A stretch of DNA of 64,000 bases from Pterois miles. Lineage: Eukaryota > Chordata > Actinopteri > Perciformes > Scorpaenidae. The DNA lies in assembly GCA_947000775.1 (NCBI GenBank), contig CAMQGK010000299.1, positions 16,357,501 to 16,421,500 of the forward strand, read 5' to 3'. Positions 43,981 through 56,840 of the stretch are shown here, one piece after another. Numbering within the stretch: position 1 is the stretch's first letter; each line of letters starts with the position of its first letter. A program made the position numbers and the translations under genes. The notes under the pieces are model-generated. The model saw only the letters and a list, made by a program, of their open reading frames with translations. It had not been told where the DNA came from and ran no database searches.

Positions 43981-44905
43981 CAGTGGTGGAAGAAGTATTC
44001 AGGCCTTTTCCTTAAGTAAAATCAGAAATACTATTATTATTATTATTGATCCCTGTGGGGGAAAGTGGGTGTCAAGTATATAAACAAAAAGAAATGTAAG
44101 AGAATAGAAATAAAGGAGTGTGTAACATGTAAATTATGTACATAACGCTACAATATAAAGACAGTATATGTAACAAAATATAAGTAAGTCCAAATATTTG
44201 CTGTAAGACTTGTAATACATAACTTATAACCACGGTGCAAATAAGTAAATACAAAATGCTGAGAGGGGGGCTGTATTAAGTGTGTTAATGTAAGTGCCAG
44301 AATGGTATAGATAAGAAATGAATAGGAATATTTCTTGAAATGTACAGTATAACTGCAGTGTTAATTACAGTATTGTACAGTTGAATTTGTGGAATTGAAT
44401 TAAAAAAACAGTATAGCAATGTATTATTCCTACTTAAGTAAAGGTACATAAGTATTAGCAGCAAAATGTAGTTAAAGTGTTAAAGTAACAGTACTGGTTT
44501 GGCCCCTCTGACTGATATATTATTATATACAGTATGCCATCATTTAATTATTAATACTGAAGCATCACTGTTGGAGCAGCATGTTACTATTATACAGTAG
44601 CTGCAGGAGTTTGGACTACTTCATATACAGTTTTATAAACAGGGACACCAGATATATCTGAGGGGTCGCAGGGTGATTAGTTTCTGAAAAAGAAACGTTC
44701 TGATGAACAAATCAGTCGTAAGTTAATGGACATTTTTAATTTTTGATTTCTGGTGAGATATTGGATAATTTGATTTATCGAGATGAAACCACATGAGAAG
44801 TTTAGAAGGAAAAATCACTATTTGGTGGAATTCATAGACGTCTGACCCTGACTGCACACTACTTTTTATAAGACATCACAAGCCAAAAAGGTTAGAAACT
44901 ACTAG
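43981..44905 (+). mobile_element. hAT-like non-autonomous element (CAGTGGT ends), interrupted
   Basis: Starts CAGTGGTGGAAGAAGTATTCAGG and continues at 44430 with CCTACTTAAGTAAAGGTACATAAGTATTAGCAGCAAAATG. It runs through CTGAGGGGTCGCAGGGTGATTAG to AAAAAGGTTAGAAACTACTAG, a diverged reverse of a CAGTGGTTNNNAACC terminus. This is a common teleost element, from memory. A LINE-type 3' end is inserted at about 44030-44425. Confidence 0.65.
44030..44425 (-). mobile_element. LINE/SINE 3' end nested in the hAT-like element
   Basis: Read on the minus strand it ends CACTTTCCCCCACAGGGATCAATAATAATAATA, the tail type of L2/Rex1-class LINEs. It splits the CAGTGGTGGAAG element between about 44030 and 44425. 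The rest is AT-rich 3' untranslated-like sequence with no protein homology. Its 5' limit is inferred from where the host element resumes. Confidence 0.6.
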
Positions 44906-46675
<1,770 letters not shown>

Positions 46676-48100
46676 AGACTAAAAATAAAGTTGATCTTTT
46701 CTTTACTGAACGCCCAGCTTGTCATTTGAAGCTGCCTTTCACCAGTCAGATCACATTCTCCCAGGTTGACTTTCATTCATATCGTATCAGTACGTTACCG
46801 CAGATTTTATTTCAATGTGTCAAATCAACATTGGGGTAAATATAAAAATAGGATCCGGCTCAATATCAGCCGATATCCATTATAAGGACTCTTAATCCCT
46901 ACATCCTGGACCCTAGGTACAGTAATACTGTGTGTAAAATATATGTATGACACAAACTTGTGAGCTATAGAATGTTTAGCAACTGCAAGAGAAAATGCAA
47001 CTCTATACTTTCTGTCAAGTAATAGCGCGTCTTCAGTGTCAGTCAGTAAGCTGAGAAGCCTTGGTGATTCATGATGCTTGTTAAAGCTGTGAAACACGCT
47101 CCCTCTTTCTCACCGGCTCCTGCAGTGACCTTTCGAGCCGCTTTCAAGTAAAGCTTTTCTCACCGAGTGGCCTCCACTGGAGAGTACGCTCTTTGGTGAG
47201 GCGAAGGCCAGAATATATGTGATTTCTCCACAGAAGAGCTTTCGTCAGCGGGGAAAGAAAATCGTTGGAGGCAGGAACGGGATATTTTAGAAGGTGTGCT
47301 AAGCTCCAGGAAGTGCGTGTTTCAGAGCGGGGATGGGGGTGGCGCAGACATTAGACTCACACTTTCGGGTTCAGGGGTTGATGTGCACATATGTGAGTGT
47401 GTGTGTATGTGCGAGGGGGGTTAAGGTGTGCATACATGCAGCTGTGTGGGTAGGAGCCAGGCGAGGTGTTAGGCAGGGGCACAGGCAGGCGAGGAGGTGG
47501 AATCAGTCTCCCATCTCTGGGCTGGAGGCAAGCATTCTTAACACCTCATAAATCTCACCTGGCGCTACAGGGCCGCTGCTGACGTAGCTGCTGCAGTGCA
47601 CACTCACACATGCATGCACACACCTCATACACACATGTACAAACTGTGTAGCATGCACATTTTTCTTAGAGGGTGCATGTCGTCTGTGTCTGTATATATA
47701 GTCATAGGCAGTAAAGTTAGAGTCTGACAGTCAGTCATGTCAACAGCAGCAGTGAAATTGGAAAAATACAGCGACGTATAATCTGTCACAATTTATCCGT
47801 CTCCTCTTCTGACACATAAGAACAAAGGAAAGTTAATCTTGGCTGCTTTATTGTAGATACACTGAATCCAGCCCACTAAATTAATCTGCGGCACCAAGTA
47901 ATCCTTCTTCTGATTTGTTGGTTCACATCACAATCCAGTGACTTTTACATTACTGCTCACTGATTCAGATTTTGTTTTTGGTAACATTACGTAGGTGTCA
48001 ATCAACCCCAGTCTTTACTGTTACCTGTTTTAGTTGTGCAACTTTCTGTAAATACAGCCCTGGGGCTCTGCGCAGCAGTAACAACATATTTTCCGCTTGA

Positions 48101-48103
<3 letters not shown>
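46676..48103. other. Non-coding stretch
   Basis: GGCTCAATATCAGCCGATATCC (46857-46878) with AATCCCTAC may be a decayed end of a TAGGGATGC element. GT-rich patch at 47390-47415. No gene recognised. Confidence 0.35.

Positions 48104-48131
<28 letters not shown>
48104..48131. repeat. A28 homopolymer
   Basis: A run of 28 A residues. No recognisable retroposon body lies directly upstream, so it is not assigned as a poly(A) tail. Confidence 0.95.
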
Positions 48132-48132
<1 letters not shown>

Positions 48133-48562
48133 GAAAAATCAGCCTTATTGCAAGTGGAAAATTACACTTAATTACTCTTGTGCTCTCTTATTTTCTTACC
48201 TGTTAAAAGGACGGCTGTACCATCACTGGCAAACAACCCCCACAAATGCATAGCGAATCACTGGTGAAACTGCAGTCAGAAGACAACAATTACTGGTGTG
48301 TGACATCAGTGCTCTTGGTTTGTTATCTGTGCTGTTGTTGAGAACGTGTGTCCTCAGTGAACTGCTGTATAGGAAGGAACGTAGTATTGCCGGAGCCCAT
48401 TATATATTCCCTTAATACACATGAACAAATGCACGCTGTAGACTCCCCTGACCTCATGTGTTCTCTGTGTCCTGAAAAGACAGCATTCAAAGGTAAAAGC
48501 AAGACTTGGTTACCCAGTTTGACGGCAGGAGCAGTGAGTGATTCCTCATTTGTAAAACACTT
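48132..48562. other. Non-coding stretch
   Basis: Nothing recognised. Confidence 0.3.
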
Positions 48563-49074
48563 GTTAAAGTGTCAGTAGGCAGAATATTTTTGGCATTTTT
48601 GGGGCAAAAACTCCACAATACAGTAACTTCTCAGCGTGTTGTAATTCAAGTGGCTGTACTCCGGCTGGTAGGCGGCGCTTGGTGTATCCTCAAGAGATCT
48701 CAACATGGCTGCCAGGTCACAAACTCTCATTTTACAGCTAAACAGTAACTACAAGAAAACATCTGAGGAGAGAAAGTCACCACAGTAACAGAGTATTGAT
48801 TCATATTTGATCAGAGCAGCCTAGTTTGATTGTTTGATCAGAGTTTGGAGTGACTGACAGCTGCTCAGAGACGGCAAGATGCCAGCTTGCCTGTGATTGG
48901 TTCTTTTCCTCCCGTCTGTGAAACCTTGCAGATGCAATTGGGAGCACCGAAGGACACAGAGGCACATTTTTTCATATTACCTGTACCAGATACCCTGCAC
49001 TACTGTCAGGTTATAGTGACCTTTTTATAAAAATAACTTTTTTTGCTCCATTTCTACCCACTGCATCTTTAACA
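48563..49074 (+). mobile_element. Non-autonomous element with GTTAAAGTGTCAGTAGGCAG end
   Basis: Left end GTTAAAGTGTCAGTAGGCAGAATA and right end CTACCCACTGCATCTTTAAC form imperfect inverted tips (GTTAAAG-TG-AGT-GG). The interior carries CATGGCTGCCAGGTCACAAACTCTCATTTTACAGCTAAACAG and TACCTGTACCAGATACC, a repeat I recall as abundant in percomorphs. Confidence 0.65.
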
Positions 49075-49789
49075 TAAAGAAGTTTCAGGAAAAAAAAAGA
49101 CAACTTCAAAAACTTGGTCAACTAAAAATGGTCACACTGTGCACCTGTTCTGTCTTTTTAATCCGAGAAAATTAGCGATGACTGATGCGCCCACAACGTG
49201 CTCACACACAGACTGGACTTTAATGACCACAGGGCCGGTTTCTGTGGAACGTTGTGACAGGTAAGCCCCATTCACGGTAAAATCTGTCCACCTGAGGCAT
49301 CCTGGGAACAGTCTAGCATTCACCCAGCTCACCTCTTACAGAGGAGCTGTTCATTAAAAAAAAAAATACTTTCATTCTGTATGTTGCCAACGTTTCTGCA
49401 GGTGGCTCTGGGTATTTCCGGTGTTTTTACCATTCATTTTCTTTTGGGTAAATTGATGTTGCAGCAGGGTGAAAGGCGCCAGCGCTCGCTTTCTTTCCTC
49501 ATCTTGCTCACTCATCACAGAAGTGTTGAGAGGACGGCGCACGGCGTGTCTTTTTCACATCACTGTGCAGAACGCACACATGCCTGTTAAAGACCTCTGG
49601 CAGGCAAAAGCCTCCAAGTCACTGCCCCTCCATAGATATACATAGCTATAAACATTCACATAATAAATAACTTTATTTAATTAATACCAACATAAAAAGC
49701 ATCTGTGACTAGAGTAAAGTCAGTGTAATGTCAGTGTTAGCTTCTGAAATCAATAAAATTGGAATATTTTGTCCATAAGGCAAGAGTTT
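49075..49789. other. Non-coding stretch
   Basis: Frames of 66-71 codons lack domains. Nothing recognised. Confidence 0.35.
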
Positions 49790-50362
49790 GGGCTGTCAAA
49801 ATTAAACGATAAAGTGATACGCAAATTTGTTGTAATGCCACTAACACATTAACGCAACTTGTGGTATCATATGAAGCTAGAAAACCTAATGAATCCGTCG
49901 GTACATACCATGTCATACTAGCGAGTCCCAAAGGAGGATAAATAATGCACATCTGACCTCCAGATATGTGAATGTAAATGGGTTCTCTGGGTTCCCACCA
50001 GTCTCCCCTTTACAGACACTTTATGATAATCCCAGTCAGTCTGGATCAAGTCATAGTCAAGTCAGCACTCTGACACACTGACAGCTGTTGTTGCCTGTTG
50101 GGCTGCAGTGTGCCATGTTATGATTTGAGTGTATTTTTTATTCTAAATGCAGAACCTGTGAGGGTTTCTGGACAATATTGTTTTGTGTTGATAATTGATT
50201 TCTAGTAAGAAATATATATATACATTTGCATAAGAGTATTAAACACTATTAAATATTGTACTTTAAGGTACATTTTAATTAAAAAATGTAATAAAATTGC
50301 GGTTAATTGTGATTAACTATGGACAGTCATGCGATTAAATATTATAATCGATTGACAGCCCT
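49790..50362 (-). mobile_element. GGGCTGTCAA-family MITE, nearly complete
   Basis: Bounded by GGGCTGTCAAA and TTGACAGCCCT. At 573 bp it is the most complete uninterrupted member in the window and can serve as the reference for the copies at 3813, 14198, 39402, 51848 and 59268. Internal blocks in order are ATGAAGCTAGAAAACC, CCAGATATGTGAATGTAAATGGGTTCTCTGGG, TACAGACACTTTATGATAAT, AACCTGTGAGGGTTTCTGG and GATTGACAGCCCT. No clear target duplication. Confidence 0.85.
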
Positions 50363-50404
50363 AATAATAATAATATAGTAGAAACAGTGATCTCAAATGT
50401 GCTT

Positions 50405-50610
50405 TGAAATATTAGGGCTTCATCTAATGTTTTTATCATGATTAATCTGTTGATTCCTTAAAGATATTCAATGTAAAATTATATAAAATAACTGGAACCT
50501 GCAAATGTTCATCATCTTTGCTTGGTAAATGACATGATATTATTATATGTATTTTTTTAATATTTGTCAATTGATTTAATCGACTAATTCAATAATTCTG
50601 CAACTAAATA
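50405..50610 (+). mobile_element. MITE relic of the GGGCTGCAACTAA type
   Basis: ATTAGGGCTTCATCTAATGTTTTTATC at the left and TTTAATCGACTAATTCAATAATTCTGCAACTAAATA at the right are diverged forms of the termini seen at 6408 and 62520. Confidence 0.45.
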
Positions 50611-51329
50611 AATAAAGAAAGAAAGTAAATAAGAAAAACAAATTTCTGCTGTACAAAATGTAAACATATATCTTTTTGGTTTCTTTTTCTTTGGTGAAAT
50701 AAATACTAGATTTTTTTAAATCCTTCAAATGAAGTAATCTGTTTAAATTGCTTACAGTATGTCCACTTTAAGGCTGTGATTAGACGTCAAAAATGTCGGG
50801 ATTTTTTGTGTTTTAAAAACACACGTTTGACTAAATCTAACACTTTCTATAATTTAAGTGTGACGTATAATATAACAGCACATATAAAAGGGTCGGTGGG
50901 CGTAGACTCCTGAGAAACCCACGTGAAGGCAGGCAGCCGGGTGGCTTGTCAGTCCTCCAGCCTGGATCAACCACAGAGGGAGACTCACAGGGGATCTCAG
51001 CTTCATCAGCCTGAACATGTCTCTGTCGGAGTATTATCAGCTGAACTAACTAGCTGTCTGCTGCCACCCTGTCCACAGCTCATTGATCACCGGCTCCCCT
51101 GCTGCTCAGGGGCTATTTGCTGGCGGCTCAGAGGGAATGGTTTCCTGGCAAACAGAGTGGCTCAGGCAGGGAAAGAGTGTGTTCTGTGTGGCTGGCCGGC
51201 TCGCGCACACCGACTGAAGTGAGCAATATTTTTTCTAGCTTTCTGACAGCCGTTAGTTTAACGAGAGATCGAATACATTAGCACAGAAAGTACACAGTCC
51301 CGGCCCCACGGATGACCGCCGCACTTCAC

Positions 51330-51330
<1 letters not shown>
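50611..51330. other. Non-coding stretch
   Basis: A 99-codon plus frame (50923-51222) has no recognisable domain. Nothing else. Confidence 0.35.

Positions 51331-51379
<49 letters not shown>
51331..51379. repeat. (GCT)16 trinucleotide repeat
   Basis: Sixteen perfect CTG/GCT units, ended by GATGTTTTTG. Translation gives Leu, Ala or Cys runs (Gln, Ser or Ala on the other strand), but no frame around it extends into recognisable protein. Confidence 0.97.
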
Positions 51380-51847
51380 ATGTTTTTGAGTGAGCGTGGT
51401 TATTCGCAGCTGTCGTACACAAGTGAGGCCCTATCTTGTGGTGGTTGAAGACCAGACTCGTTCATTTTTCCTGCGGCATTTTGACTCATATTTGTAGATG
51501 TCAGCTCCCCCAGCCCCACCCCTACTTTCAGAGGCTTTTTTTGGGTCTTTTCGCCGTCTATTCCCAGACCTGGTTAACATTAATGAGCTGTTATGCCTGA
51601 GCCGCATCGCTCTTCTCGCTCATGTCAGCATATATAGATGTTGGCAGGCTCAAGATCTCACATTTTTTGGGATTGCTAGCTGCTTGCTACACTGCTGCAA
51701 TGTACAGTCCCAGACAAATAAATGTAAACCACACTGTTGCACCATGAGCAAAACGTAATCTGGACATAAGTGAAACGTGAAGCAGGACTTTTGCTCTAAA
51801 GGCTGAGAGACGACTATAAAAAGAAAGGCTGTTGTTCTATATTTTTT
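51380..51847. other. Non-coding stretch
   Basis: An 86-codon plus frame (51498-51758) lacks domains. Nothing recognised. Confidence 0.35.
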
Positions 51848-52032
51848 AGTGCTGTCGGTTGATTAAAATCACATCACAATCACAGTTAATCACATAATTG
51901 TCCCTTTTTTTAGTCTGTTCAAAACGTAGCTTAAAGGGAGATTTGTCAAGTATTTAATCCTCTTAGCAACATGGGAATATACTGCTTTATGCAAATGTAT
52001 ATATATTTATTATTGAAAATCAATTAACTTTA
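51848..52032 (+). mobile_element. Left part of a GGGCTGTCAA-family MITE
   Basis: GTGCTGTCGGTTGATTAAAATC, AGGGAGATTTGTCAAGTATTTAAT, TTATGCAAATGTATATATATTTATTATTG and AAATCAATTAAC match the copy at 3813. It breaks off exactly where a hAT-like fragment begins. Confidence 0.75.
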
Positions 52033-52035
52033 ATG

Positions 52036-52372
52036 AGTTTCCGACAGACTGTGTGTGTGTGGCGGTGGTGAGTGTGGGTTTGTTGGTGGCGTTATAGCTG
52101 TGAACGTAGCTGTAGCAGACGGTGTGTGTTCAGTTTATTTGTCGGTGAATAAATGCTACGAGGCTACAAGCTACAACTCCAGAGCCAACTTCCTGTATCT
52201 GTGCTGGCTCTCTTAAGGTGGACCAGCTTTTGTCCTTTAAGTGACAAGCCGCTCCTCTGAGTTTTTCTCAGCTTTTTAATAAATTGTTAATATTTCTCTT
52301 AACCGTTTAACCGATAGCATTAATTGGTTAAAATGTTGGTGAAACGGTCAATTATTAACATCCCAACATTAG
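52036..52372 (+). mobile_element. Right part of the TAGGGATG hAT-like element
   Basis: Matches 11890-12262 closely: GCTACGAGGCTACAAGCTACAACTC, CAACTTCCTGTATCTG, GTGGACCAGCTTTTGTCC and the ATTATTAACATCCC terminus. It lacks CAGCTGGAAGTC present there and the left half with the minisatellite. Confidence 0.8.
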
Positions 52373-52968
52373 AGGAAGAAGATTCATCAGGGTTTGGATG
52401 CACTCAAAATACTTCATTAACTTTAGTTTTTCTTTGGATTTGTTGACAATCAGAAACAGAATGTAGAGCGTTCATACCGATCCTCTGCCACTAATTAGAC
52501 ATCAATTTGTCTGCAGGAATTGCAAACAGGTTGCAGAGCGTCTTGCAGTTTCCTGCAACGATGTGTCATCAGAGTATGTGCTGCGCCGCGTGAGGCTTCG
52601 CCGTGTGCCACAATCCTCTCCGATAATTTCTTTCAGCAGTAATTATTATTGTTTGTTTTGCTGTTTGCTTTTCCGTATAAAATCCCTTTGAGGTCAGAGG
52701 CTCAGGCTGTCATCACAAATTTCTCTCTTTGAGCTCAATCACATCAGATAATGAACTGGAACAAATAGGCCTCCCTTCCTCTCCTGCTGTGGCGGCGTTG
52801 AGTGTAATGACTCGTCCACATCCTTTCTCTGCTTATCTGGTGCTCGCTCTCGCTCCTCCTCATGAGCTCCCGCCGTCATGAGCGCCGCCTTACTGGGAGA
52901 ACCAGACTTGGAGAGGACCCAAAAAAGTGACTGTTACACCACTGTGTGTATTTTTGCAGCCGGCTAAA

Positions 52969-52970
<2 letters not shown>
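52373..52970. other. Non-coding stretch
   Basis: No repeat or exon recognised. CTCGCTCTCGCTCCTCCTC with TGAGCTCCCGCC near 52845-52875 is slightly GC-rich. Confidence 0.3.

Positions 52971-53027
<57 letters not shown>
52971..53027. repeat. (GT)28 microsatellite
   Basis: Uninterrupted GT dinucleotides. Confidence 0.97.
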
Positions 53028-53029
<2 letters not shown>

Positions 53030-53219
53030 ACAATTTCCAATCCCAGAGGGCTTCAAGTATGACAGAATGTAAATATTCACACACTGTATTTTATCCTAAA
53101 ATGGCTTCTGCATCAGGAACAAATATTGTGCGCTTCAAAAACATACATTTGGGGTAACGGCATAAAGGAATCCTTGTTACGCTGCCAAATCATGTTACAG
53201 TTCTTTCTCCTTCCATTAG

Positions 53220-53640
53220 ACCAGGGAGCGAAGATTTTTTTCAGGCGTGTCGGCGTGTATTTTTTTCCCCTGCGTGTACGGTGGCTGCATCCCAAGTCTC
53301 TGAAACTTCATCCATGCTTCCCTCGCGTCGTTTTCCTCCACGCATCCCCGGTGGGAGGGACGCAAGGAAGCAAGCGACGGAAACGTGACGCAATTTAAGA
53401 GATCTTGGCCACCTCTGATGACATCAGAGCACCTACACGGCGGGTCTTTCCTGATCAAACGGCGTTGCACGTACGCGGCCGCCTGGCGATTGTCCCGTCA
53501 ATCAGCTTGTAAATGTCTTCAGAGGGACGTGGCGGCTTCGGGACTGATTAGACCTGTTGAGAGGACTTTTTTCCCACACAGTGGGATTCAGTGGGAGGTA
53601 GGACCTTCCTACTGGTGTGGGCCGGTTATATAAGTTAGAG
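53220..53640 (+). promoter_or_regulatory. CpG-rich stretch with a TATA-like box
   Basis: I count about 30 CpG dinucleotides in about 420 bp, near the number expected by chance, while the rest of the window is strongly depleted. It includes GTGACGCAATTT, a GATGACATCAG palindrome-like site and GTACGCGGCCGCC. TATATAAG lies at 53627-53634, just downstream. Together these could be an unmethylated promoter running rightward, but no first exon could be recognised. A young or GC-rich repeat is a real alternative, and the frames of 82-90 codons here show no known domain. Confidence 0.3.
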
Positions 53641-53824
53641 CCTGGTTTCTTTAACTAGCAGTTGGGGCCTAAGTTGGTTTGCAGGCCTGCGTCTGGTCAC
53701 TTCCCACACATGATGAGTACATTCAAGTGTGACCTTCGTCTCCACGCTCAGCAATTTTAGATATTACTTTCTGCAGCGAGACTCTCTGGTTATTGTCTGA
53801 ACTTTAGTAGACAACATTTATAAA
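53641..53824. other. Stretch downstream of the TATA-like box
   Basis: No clear exon or donor site. Nothing recognised. Confidence 0.3.
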
Positions 53825-54539
53825 AATAACACCTCATGATAACCATCATTTATAAATGGTTAACTCGTTATTTTAGTTTTAACAAACAATGAAACAATAG
53901 TTAATCATGTTTATTAATTATTAGTATGCTATCATTTCTGTTATTTTATCAGTTTATGTAATATAAAATAAGAGATGATGAGAGTTACATTCTGATAACT
54001 TTAGTTAACTATTTATACTATTTAATGATTTAATATTTAAAAATTATTGTTCCATGCATTATAACATTATATATGTTATTTTATTTATTTGTTAGTGATT
54101 AATAAATTATTTGTTAATCATCTATAAACATAACATATATTGATGGACCAGAAACCAATTATTAACCATTGACAAACTGTTAAGTATCTATGGAAATAAT
54201 GTTCATAGATATACAAAGTATTTATTTATTTAATAAAGTATTATAATCAGCAGTTGTCACTTTATGTATGCAAATAATGGTACAATACAAATATCTATGT
54301 AATTTTTATAGATGTTTTAAAAACTGTTTTTTTAAGTTTACAAATAATTTTGTAATATTAATAAATTCTTATAAACATATATAAAATTTTATAATGAGTG
54401 CAACAGTAAACTGTTGAAATTACATAAATTATAGCATAAGTAATAACTAGTAAACATTAATTATAATCATGGTTTATTAACAGAAAAATAACTAGATATT
54501 TAATTAACTGTAAATGGTGGTTATTATAAAGTGTTATTG
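53825..54539. mobile_element. AT-rich foldback MITE
   Basis: Left end AATAACACCTCATGATAACCATCATTTATAAATGGTTAA and right end (54503-54539, reversed CAATAACACTTTATAATAACCACCATTTACAGTTAA) are inverted repeats of ~36 bp with a few differences. The 640 bp between is over 75% A+T by eye, made of short TTAATTAT/ATAAT motifs. No coding capacity. Confidence 0.7.
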
Positions 54540-55875
54540 TGCCTGTAGTTATGTTTCCGTTACTGTGTTACAGAAGTTTATTTACCACATTTCAGACGGA
54601 TACAACATGCTTATAGAGACTTTGGTACATTTTTTCTTGTATTTGTGATTAATTTAAAAGGGTCAAACACTGTTCAAACTTGCAGAACTTTATTGTGAGT
54701 TTTATTGGAGGTCCTCAAGCTTTTGGGGAAACCCGATACGTCATGCTAAATATTGTGGAAATGTGTGTAAAAATGTGTAAAACATCTTAATATTCCCATT
54801 TCATTGAACGGTGCAGCCATAACAAAACATGGAACAAGTCTGGACTCGGGAGTCTGTGACATCTGCACCCCACAACAACAACCGTGCTGCTTTTATTCTT
54901 TATTTCTGTGGCTTTTCTGCCGGAGTGGAAGCTTGTAACAGTGAGAGGCAGCATGACATAAATCCTTTTCTACATTGGGAACAGAAAGTGTATTTAGAAA
55001 ATCTGTTTCCACTGGTCTTTATCACAGCATGAAATTTCTCTCATATTTTTTTCTTCTCTCCAGATTTCTACCCTAAATGTTTTTTTTTTTAATTCAAAAA
55101 CTGAATCATCCTTTGATTGCCAAAGATTTGATTCTTGTTTTTAAAGAGTGTGATTAGTGCGCTGCGGTGGCTGTAGTATCCAGCTTAACGGCAGATTTCA
55201 CAGACTTAACTGTGCACACACACAGTCATTCATACAACAGGCCACATACAGTATAAACCACATACTCTCATACCTAATGATCTGGATTATTAGAGCCCAC
55301 CCACAGCACGAGTCTGGTCCACTGTCTATCTGTTTGATCAGCTAATTACCGCCATTATGAGCATGCACACACACACTGCCCCTGAGACCCTGTAAGAGGT
55401 TTTATACAGCGAGCTGCTGGGCTTTGACTCCCCCCACTCTCCCTCCTTTCTTCTCCTTACCATCCCTCTTCCTCTATTTCTCCTCTTTTCTCTGATTCAA
55501 GCCCCAGAGCAGCCTTGTGAGTTACTGAATCAAAACATGGGCCAAGATGGACAAGTGGCCTTGAGACTTGTTAAATTTATATCAGTCTGCAACATGGCAC
55601 TTCAAAAGATGCTGGGCAGCGGCAATAAGCTGCAGTCTGCATTTCATGTTGTAAAATATAAAATCTAAGGGTCTGAATAGAAAGGAAATTTGCATTTGCA
55701 AATGCTTAATTTAAATGCTGTTACCTAAACATGCGTTATTTGTCTTTAAGTGGGACGGTATTTAGGCTTGGACGTTGATCGTGCTGTTCTGCTGCAGCGC
55801 TCTGAGTTTAAACAACAGCACTTTGATTCAGCACTTTACCAAATATGTGATAAAATGCTGTTAGCATGCTAGCTC
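54540..55875. other. Non-coding stretch
   Basis: T-run at 55078-55090; C/T-rich block at 55430-55500. Frames of 60-67 codons lack domains. Nothing recognised. Confidence 0.35.
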
Positions 55876-56085
55876 TGTGGCTTTAGCGATGGCAGTGGTC
55901 AATCTGTTGATTGGTCCGCCACTTTGGTCCAGACTGAAATATCTCAAAGACTATTGGATGGATTGCCACAATATTTTGTAAACACATTCATGTTGTCCAG
56001 ACGATGAACCCTTGAGACTTTGATAATCCCATGATTATACCTCTGCTGTTAACTCCAAGTCAAAATGTTCACTTGTTCTCTGAAA
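55876..56085 (+). repeat. Teleost repeat (CCACTTTGGTCCAGACTGAAATATC), copy 1
   Basis: Includes GGTCCGCCACTTTGGTCCAGACTGAAATATCTCAAAGACTATTGGATGGATTGCC. It also has ACACATTCATGTTGTCCAGACGATGAACCC, which recurs at 56765-56795. A common percomorph repeat, from memory. Confidence 0.55.
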
Positions 56086-56088
56086 TAT

Positions 56089-56745
56089 CATCAACCTCCG
56101 GTTCTGAAGAGTGAAGCCAATACTGAAGTGTCTTAAACTTGTGTTCTTCCTAATATCCAGCAGGGGGTGACTCTGGTTGCTAAATGAAGTCTGATTATAT
56201 AGAAGTCTATGAGAAAATGAGCCTACTTCTCACTTGATTTCTTACCTCGGTAAACATTGTAAACATGACTTTATGGTCTCAATCACTAGCTTCAAGTCTT
56301 CTTCAATGCAGCATGATGTTTATTTAGTAAATTATGGTCCCATTTAGAATAAAATGGACCATAAAGAAGGGGATACTTTAGGGCGGGGCGACCTTGTGAT
56401 TGACAAGTCGTTACCACAACGTTTTCTGGTCTGTGAGTTATTTGTCTTACAACTTTAACCCTTTCACAGTGTGTTTTCAGTTCATGAAATTTAATTAGAA
56501 CCTTTTGGTCGCCTTAAAATGTCTTTGTGAGTGTTCAGTTTCACTTAGCTCCACCCGTTCATGTCACAGCTGGTTCCAAAAACAGCATGACGGCGATGGC
56601 CCAAAAACAATACGGCAATGGCCAAAAACGACCAAAATGATGGCAGCGACCAAAATGCTGTACCTTAGGCTTCAGAACCGTAGTCCTCAAACCCCTGGGT
56701 GACGACACGGTGACTACGTCCTCTTCTTATATACAGTCTATGCAA
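56089..56745 (+). repeat. Long teleost repeat, copy 2 (uninterrupted)
   Basis: Same family as 36299-37430 but without the SINE and MITE: CCAGCAGGGGGTGACTC, GAAGTCTATGAGAAAATGAGCCTACTTCTC, GTAAACATTGTAAAC, GCAGCATGATGTTTATTTAG, GACGGCGATGGCCC and TTATATACAGTCTATG in one piece. The 65-codon frame at 56505-56702 is repeat sequence. It sits between two partial copies of another repeat. Confidence 0.75.
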
Positions 56746-56840
56746 ATATTTCAAAGTTTTGTACACACATTCATGTTCCCCAGATGATGAACCCTTAGGA
56801 CTTTGATGTTCCCATAATCTCAAAAATCTCAACATCTACC
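56746..56840 (+). repeat. Teleost repeat, copy 2 (partial)
   Basis: ATTTCAAAGTTTTGTACACACATTCATGTTCCCCAGATGATGAACCC repeats 55965-56015 with changes. It flanks the 56089-56745 element on the other side, as a direct duplication. Confidence 0.55.

Noticed and set aside
48104..48131. A28 run as a poly(A) tail of a retroposon
   Set aside because: No polyadenylation signal, recognisable body or flanking duplication found upstream.
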